DNA of 64,000 bases from Galeruca laticollis. Lineage: Eukaryota > Arthropoda > Insecta > Coleoptera > Chrysomelidae. This document shows positions 58,047 to 64,000 of this stretch, piece by piece; positions within the stretch are counted from its first letter, which is position 1; the number at the start of each line of letters is the position of its first letter. The stretch covers positions 155,494,809 to 155,558,808 of the forward strand of contig OY998175.1 in NCBI GenBank assembly GCA_963921935.1, read 5' to 3'. The position numbers and the translations under genes were made by a program. The notes beneath the pieces were generated by a model, which ran no database searches, had not been told where the DNA came from, and saw only the letters and a list, made by a program, of their open reading frames with translations.

Positions 58047-59323
58047 TGTTATAGCAAATAATTTTATTAATAATAAAGAAACATTTTTTTTATAATATAA
58101 ATTAATAAGGGGAGCACCCTGTGTGTCAAAATTCATAAATATTGAACTGTGATCTAAAGTTTCACTATATTGAATCATAGAAATTCTATCTGTCAGAATC
58201 GAGGAATATTTTATGACAGTTCAGGAATTTGTTGATATTGTTGCGAATAAATAGGAAATTTTTTATTTATTAGTTATGTATAATGATCTATAAAAGTAGT
58301 AACAATGTTTTGAGTTATTATTTATATTGTACATAGTTATTATTTTTATTGTTACATATGTACAAATTTTTACGAAAGTCAACCAATGAAATGTCACATT
58401 AATTGGTGACATTGAAATGAATTGTATTAGGAGATCCAGCTTAAGATTTAAACCAATCTGAGGACAAGAAAACTCTGGTATCTAGGAAGAAAATTATGGT
58501 TGCTAAGAGGGAGAGAAATAAATAAATCTGGTGTCGAGGTAAAAAAAAGATTATTATTAGATTTTGAAGAACAAGTTGAATAATAATTCGAAAATTATAC
58601 AGCTGAATTAAGAAGCAAAATCAGATATTATAAACGATGGTTGATAAAATATATGTGCAGAATTAACTAATTGGTGAATTCCTTTAAAATTTGATGAACA
58701 ATTTCTTAAAATAAAGATTAAAAGCCGTCTACATGGTAAGATATAGCAGCTGACGGCACATCAGTAGAAGAAAGAAGTTATTGTGCGGTTTATTTTTTTC
58801 TTTCGAAGGTTAGTAGTAATTTTCTATGATTGGTACCAATTATAATCGTTATACTTTCAAATAAATTGAAAATTTGAGATGACATTTAAGAAAGTATAAC
58901 AGGAAAATATCTGAACTCATTTCTAAAGCAAAACAATAATATTATAAACTCAAAACTCGTGATATTTAATACTTATTGAATTATACCTAGGTTAAGAGTC
59001 GTTCCATTTTAATATCATTAAAAATTTCACTTACCATCTGTCAATTCATCCATTTTGTTTTTTTGCATTATATTTTATGTCTTCAAAGTTATTAAACTGT
59101 TTTCCAATTTGAGTTTCATGTTTGTTCTTAAAATAATCTGCGGAAAACAAAGGCCTTACTCAGAACCCTGTCTGTTTCCAAATTAATAATTATGATAAAA
59201 TACTGAGCGCTAGCCGAGGTAAATGAGAGGAAATCCAGAGGAATAATATACGAGGTAAAACAAATTATATAATAAAATAAAACTTATTAAATACATTTAT
59301 TAGACACAGATTAAAATTTTAAC

Positions 59324-59324
<1 letters not shown>
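58047..59324 (+). repeat. 3' LTR of the second gypsy element
   Basis: Starts TGTTATAGC, ends TTTTAACA; same length as the 5' LTR. It ends at the (AT)n array. Confidence 0.93.

Positions 59325-59326
<2 letters not shown>

Positions 59327-59356
<30 letters not shown>
59327..59356. repeat. (AT)n array right of the second gypsy element
   Basis: About 14 AT units; likely the other half of the array at 51219-51277. Confidence 0.9.
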
Positions 59357-59360
<4 letters not shown>

Positions 59361-59641
59361 AACCTGACATTTTCAGTTTCCGCCATTATTCTCACAAGTC
59401 CGCGTGGGTGTGTGGATTCTCGATTTTTAATGTTTTAACTTTTAACTTTTTAATAATGTTTTAAATTTGAACCAGTAGTAGGCAAATGTATTGCCGACTG
59501 GACCTTTTTCTTTAATGACTTGCTGTTGTACACTTTTCGTGTATTCAAGATCTATGATGCAATCTCGATCAATGTAAGTTGTAGAAATGTTTGTGAGAAC
59601 ACTTTTTATAATTTATGTTTTTCTTTCCTTATTGTAGTTCC

Positions 59642-59671
59642 CTGATGATGTAAATAAAGATTTACTAAAGC
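59642..59671 (+). other. Hammerhead-ribozyme-like motif, degenerate
   Basis: CTGATGA (59642-59648), U, then a 6-bp stem GTAAAT/ATTTAC with an AAAG loop (59650-59665), then TAAAGC where the ribozyme core would have GAAAC. Layout equals the cores seen in the other Penelope sequences of this window, but the G-to-T change should stop cleavage. Confidence 0.5.
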
Positions 59672-59747
59672 TTGGAGAATTAAATAGAGTGTATTTTTCC
59701 TCTTTTGCTGCAATCCCCAAAAATATATTTTTCAATTTGTGTTCTAA

Positions 59748-60471
59748 TTGATCAGCAACGATCACGGCGTTTTTCGCTTTTCAGCTTTATGCAAGATGGG
59801 GTTTTTCAATGATATTCAGTCCAACTATGGGATATATGCAGTTGGGTTGTTGAAGAGATGGTCTAAAACTAAGATGAAGTTGGCAAAGGAACGGAATAGA
59901 AGGATTTTCCTGCTAAAATGTAGAAAAGCAGGCGTTTTACCTGGTCATATCATACCCTCGACCATTCCTATTGAAAATTTAATTTATATACAAGATACAC
60001 ACACACACGTGACTAGGAGTTTACTTAACAGGTTAGGATACAAATTGTTAAATATTGAAATTAATGTTAATCAAAAGTTGATTGTTACTCTCTAATTTGA
60101 AAATTGATATAATTAATAACACAAATGAATTCATTTGCAATAATTTCATTCATAAACAGTTGAGACACTATAATAGATCTTTTCATAATATTAAAAGAAA
60201 AAACATAAATAAATTTAATAACTTGAGAGATGAGTGGTACGGTACATTTCTTAAGATAAAGCCCTCTTGGATTAAGAACCGTTCTAATGTGAATATCCCC
60301 CCTAATGTAGAGAAGTTTATGTCGTTGGGCCCTAAATTCAGTGTGGAACCTCAATTAGGTATAGATATACCAATTAAATCCATCCTCTCTGATATCGATT
60401 ACATTTCTTCTCTGATTCCGGACGTTGATAATAGAAGTCTTGCTGTATTTAGATATTTAGATATGTAAGAT
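59748..60471 (+). pseudogene. Penelope-like ORF, N-terminal region, one frame change
   Basis: The first frame (59748-60095) reads GFFNDIQSNYGIYAVGLLKR, then KERNRRIFLLKCRKAGVLPG. In the second frame (60082-60471) come HKQLRHYNRSFHNIKRKN, DEWYGTFLKIKPSW and NIPPNVEKFMSLGPKFSVEP. The SLGPKF segment is a well-known landmark ahead of RT in Penelope-like elements. The frame ends with TAA at 60466-60468, before RT. A frameshift near 60085 separates the two parts. Confidence 0.65.
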
Positions 60472-60482
60472 ATTTTTCAATT

Positions 60483-60484
<2 letters not shown>

Positions 60485-60523
<39 letters not shown>
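60485..60523. repeat. (TA)n microsatellite
   Basis: About 19 TA units, right border of the Penelope-like fragment. Confidence 0.92.
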
Positions 60524-60526
<3 letters not shown>

Positions 60527-62400
60527 AATATTTATAATATTACATAAAAAGTAAGTAAAACTTAATTTGTATTATTTAGAATTTGTTGAATTGTCTTAAA
60601 TAAATGTATTTGCCCCGGCTCTAGACAGTATGACTCTTCTACAGGGAGTCGGTTCTTGAATGAATTGTATTATTAATCTATATCTCCTTTTTTTAATAAC
60701 CTTTTTTTTTAATAAATTTATGTGGTTTTAAATTTTAATACTGAAGTATTGACAAATTCTTTCGTTTTACAAATAATGTATTTATTCTATCTCTTAACAA
60801 TATTAGAACTAGATATACATTTTTTTTAACACCCTTTTTCTTTAAATAAACTACAAACCCAAATTATGTTACCTATTTGAGAAACAACATGTATATAATT
60901 ATTTCTTTTGTAACCAAAAATTATAATATATAAAATTTCTAAATTTATTCAAATTTTATAACCAAATTTCTTACCTTCAACTTATACAGGAACTGTTTCT
61001 CTTATATATCCCAAACAAAGATCTTTGTTTTCTTTTGGATTATCCTTCCTACGTTAATATTACCTTACAAGAAAAATTATATTAAATTACAATCTACAAA
61101 AAAAAACCTTCAATGTCAAACAATAAAAAAATCTTCTGCAACATACACTGCTCCTAAATCTGATAAAAAATTAACCAAACCTTTCTTTAAATTGTTCTCT
61201 TCTTTCTTCCAAAACTCCTACACGTGTTCTATATTTATATAAACTCCTACAACGTACACTATTTTTTTTTAATTTCCAAATTTACAACGTTATTGTTCAA
61301 AAACTCTGGGCTCAATTGTCAATAAAATATATGTCTCTGCAACTTCTTCCCACGCTTTTATCTTTTGCTTCCAAGTGACTGAATCAATTTTCTTACACTC
61401 TAGAATGTCTTTTCTTTAAAATTATCTCCACCAGAGTCTGACAATCTGACTCGGAATAAGTTATTCTTTTGCTCTCATTTCCTAATATTTCTATTATTAA
61501 TTTTTGAATAGAATACATACATACCCTAGTACACTATAAAATCTGTATTTTCATGTCATTAATTGGTCAATATTTCAATATTCTCCACTATGATTTTCGA
61601 TAATCCTTTTTGATAAGAAAATTTCTCAACCACTGTCAAAATTATGTCACGTCTCTCCCCAATTTTCAACCAACTCCCTTAACTTAACTACCTAATATAT
61701 AAAGGATTGTTTGCATACATTTTTCTATTTTAATAAACGTCATGTACTGTCAAACTTTAAGAACTTCATAAATATTTTATTGAAGCAATACTTTACATAA
61801 TGTGTTGGGTAACTCAAATAATGCTAACAAGAATCAGGAATATCATTTTGTTGACAATAAAAAAATATGGAAAGTACATTGTGAAAAATCTTTCAGGAGT
61901 AATTTGGGCACGTAATAAAATTATAAATTGTTAGTCAAGAAATGACAGAGCAAATGCGACATATACAAGAAGTATGAATGAACTTGGTGATGAAAATGTA
62001 GAAAATATGTGAAATAAATCTCAAACCAGGATTTTATTCAACGGAAATTTGATTAACATTGTGTTCTCTTCTTACGACTTTCATCAGTAGCTTATGTGAG
62101 TTTCACAGATTCATGTAGAAACTAAACTATCCCATTTCTCATTACAATTAGAAATATAGATTGTTTCGTAACTACCACTGCTTATATACACAATCCTTCA
62201 GTAATATAACGAGGATTTTGTTCACTGTTTTTATTATCTGTATCTATAACTGATTTAAACATGTCTTTCCCTTATACAATTCTACAAATATTCGTTAAAA
62301 TGATGGCTAATAATGCATGAGATTGAAAAAATCAATATGACTTATTTCAGTTATACTATTAATCCTTATTAAATTGAATACAACCAAATGAAAGTGCTTC

Positions 62401-62433
<33 letters not shown>

Positions 62434-63464
62434 TGAATCAGATATCATAGTTATTAAGAGAATTAGTTCTATAGGAATATGTTGCTAAAATGAAAACATA
62501 TGGAAATAATATAATTTAAGAAAACATAATTAAAAGGAAACACTTTTCTTAATTAAAAGCATATCAAGTAAAGATATATTAAATAATTAGCCTATAACAA
62601 TTTAATAAATAAAGAAATTACCTCAATAATAACACAAAATTTAGAAATTGCCTAACAAATGTAATGGAGTAAATAAAGTTGCCTAACACGATGAATATCT
62701 TCTATAACGTAATCAGCTGTTCATCTAAAAAGAAACAATTATTAGAATAGTCAAGTCATGATAACTATAAATATAAGCAGTTACATTATAAAATAAATAC
62801 AAATATTGAGTAGAATAGGGAGTATAGTTTCTCATAGATAAACTATTAAAAACATAAATAGAAATGATATAGTGTCAGTAAAATGAACATAGAATCATTA
62901 AATAATAATTTATTGAAGGAGTTAGTAGAAATAATTTAATACAAAGATTAGATAGAGATTACATAAAAGGATTTATGATTTAAGTAATATAATTGTAACA
63001 GTAATAGACTGTTAATAAGAATATTAGATATTGAAATATTTAAAAAGTATCTATCTATGTATATAACCAATTGTTAATTTATTTGTATGATAAAAACTCA
63101 AAAGACTCTCTACAAGTGAATTAATAATGTGAAATAGTATATTTATGAACTTTTCTACTAAGTAAACCAAATTAAATAATTCAATTGCATAGGATAATAT
63201 TTGATTGGTTATGAACAAAATGACAGATCAAATTTTCAATCAACAAGTAAAGAAACAAACTTTTGTAAATAGTGACCTGGAAAAAACAATATATTTGTTT
63301 GTTGAAAAAAGTTGAGAATCGGAAGTAAGCGTAGATAGTTGGAAGCTGGCGTCGAGAGATGTGGACTTTGTGTTATAGTGTTCCCGAAAATTTTATGAAA
63401 TTCCCGAAATAAATTGATAAAACTTATTGAATACTATTAAAAACAATCCTAATAATACTCACAG
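60524..63464. other. AT-rich DNA without recognised genes; (TA)n at 62403-62434
   Basis: No ORF with domain content, RNA gene or element boundary was found in these 2.9 kb. A further (TA)n run at 62403-62434 sits in a longer palindrome (TTCAATATATA ... TATATATTGAA). Confidence 0.45.
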
Positions 63465-63580
63465 ATAATCAGATCCATGTTTTCTACAAAAATCAGTTGA
63501 ATTTCTCCAAATTTGGGTGTTGGAACTTCAGAGGAGTCTTCCTGGGGTCCAGAAGCGTTATCCCAATTACAGAGCATCAG
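63465..63580 (+). other. Possible 116-nt exon of unknown gene
   Basis: This island is clearly richer in G+C than the DNA around it. It is preceded by an acceptor-like CTCACAG and followed by a donor-like CAG/GTCAGT. From 63467 one frame is open for 38 codons, ends on a codon border at the donor, and contains HVFYKNQLNFSKFGCWNFRG. The reverse strand is also open and has a GTGAGT donor at 63457-63462, so strand is uncertain. The protein is not recognised. It could instead be the leader of an LTR element. Confidence 0.3.
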
Positions 63581-64000
63581 GTCAGTGTTCTTTTAAAATA
63601 TTATTGGCCAATAATAAGAGAAAAAAACTCAAATAAGTGCTTAATTTTGTTAAATTGATAAACATTCACAGCAATGATCGATCTAAAATAAAAAAGAAAA
63701 CGGACTTCATTTAGTTAGTTAATAAAATAAATCATTAACATTACCAGAAAGGCCTAATTCAAATAAATAAAAAATACGTACGTTCGCCATTTTATCATCA
63801 TAAGAATGATGCTTAAATTTATTTCCATGTAATATGTCCATCTGTATATAAATCTTATAATATTTCCATGTATATATAAATCTTCTAATACTATTTCTTT
63901 CACAGTTTATTTGTAATGTTTTTATGTATATTTAAGTATTTCTTAGTCGACAATATTAGGTGTATTGAATGAGCACCGATGCTCCATCATCTCATTGTTG
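63581..64000. other. AT-rich DNA, nothing recognised
   Basis: No ORF or repeat of note up to the window end. Confidence 0.45.

Larger units (their letters stand above)
51278..59324 (+). mobile_element. Complete Ty3/gypsy LTR retrotransposon, young
   Basis: Two 1278-bp LTRs bracket intact gag and pol ORFs. Total 8047 bp. The LTRs show only about six differences (for example at 51278 region TA/TG, 51342, 51371, 51739), roughly 0.5 %, and no indels, so insertion was recent. No env ORF lies between pol and the 3' LTR. Both flanks are AT repeats, so a target duplication cannot be told apart from the array. Confidence 0.93.
59357..60484 (+). mobile_element. 5' part of a second Penelope-like element
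   Basis: A leader with a hammerhead-like core is followed by the N-terminal ORF text of a Penelope-like RT. The RT core and endonuclease are missing. The fragment is bounded by (AT)n arrays on both sides (59327-59356 and 60485-60523). Confidence 0.6.

Noticed and set aside
60600..60660. tRNA-like hairpin (GACTC ... GAGTC)
   Set aside because: No four-arm fold, no A/B box; an isolated short hairpin.

Overview
The window looks like a stretch of a large, AT-rich arthropod genome, most probably an insect. The evidence is its mix of elements: Ty3/gypsy, Copia, Dong/R4-like, CR1/L2/Jockey-like LINEs, Penelope, P/THAP, piggyBac, pogo, mariner-like and Mutator-like. I cannot name the species. I see no convincing host gene, apart from one possible 116-nt exon near 63.5 kb. 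Almost everything recognisable is a transposable element or the wreck of one, often nested.

Layout. 1-4381: 3' part of a Ty3/gypsy element (minus its 5' end) with many stops. Downstream of integrase it carries a macro-domain-like ORF and a CCCH finger, then a PPT and a 3' LTR. 6423-8901: mariner-like element with TA duplications and about 550-bp inverted repeats. About 10.9-12.8 kb: reverse-strand LINE ORF1 fragment (RRM, zinc knuckles). 13.17-21.25 kb: one reverse-strand LINE (ORF1 remnant, endonuclease, RT, 3' tail) split by two DNA transposons. These are an apparently intact Mutator-like element (13400-15254, 8-bp TSD, complete DDE ORF) and a decayed pogo element (16502-18694, TA TSD). 21.5-22.6 kb: P-element/THAP transposase remnant. 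22811-25639: Penelope copy with large inverted arms and a 13-bp TSD. 28.1-28.9 kb: satellite with a ~173-bp period.

29.7-34.05 kb: nearly full-length LINE with a PHD-like finger ORF1, an EN+RT ORF2 and a (TCGTA)n tail. 34.05-42.45 kb: three Dong/R4-type retrotransposons in the same orientation, each with its 3' end on a (TTA)n array. The middle one has an intact 1188-codon ORF. 42.5-44.6 kb: CR1-like RT fragment, then a piggyBac remnant ending in a TIR and TTAA. 46.5-51.2 kb: Jockey-like LINE fragment and a decayed Copia element. Each lies next to or holds a very short Penelope-related insertion (77 and 96 bp) with its own TSD.

51278-59324: young, apparently complete Ty3/gypsy element. Its two 1278-bp LTRs differ at about 6 positions; gag and pol are intact and linked by a candidate -1 frameshift site. 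59.4-60.5 kb: 5' part of another Penelope-like element with a hammerhead-like motif. 60.5-64 kb: AT-rich DNA without recognisable genes.

The most unusual points are: (i) the macro-domain/CCCH accessory region of the first gypsy element, (ii) the Mutator element with five copies of a GGCCG-core subterminal motif, (iii) the miniature Penelope insertions with hammerhead-ribozyme-like cores, and (iv) the three Dong-like elements on one set of TTA arrays. The potentially active elements are the Mutator-like element, the middle Dong-like element and the second gypsy element.
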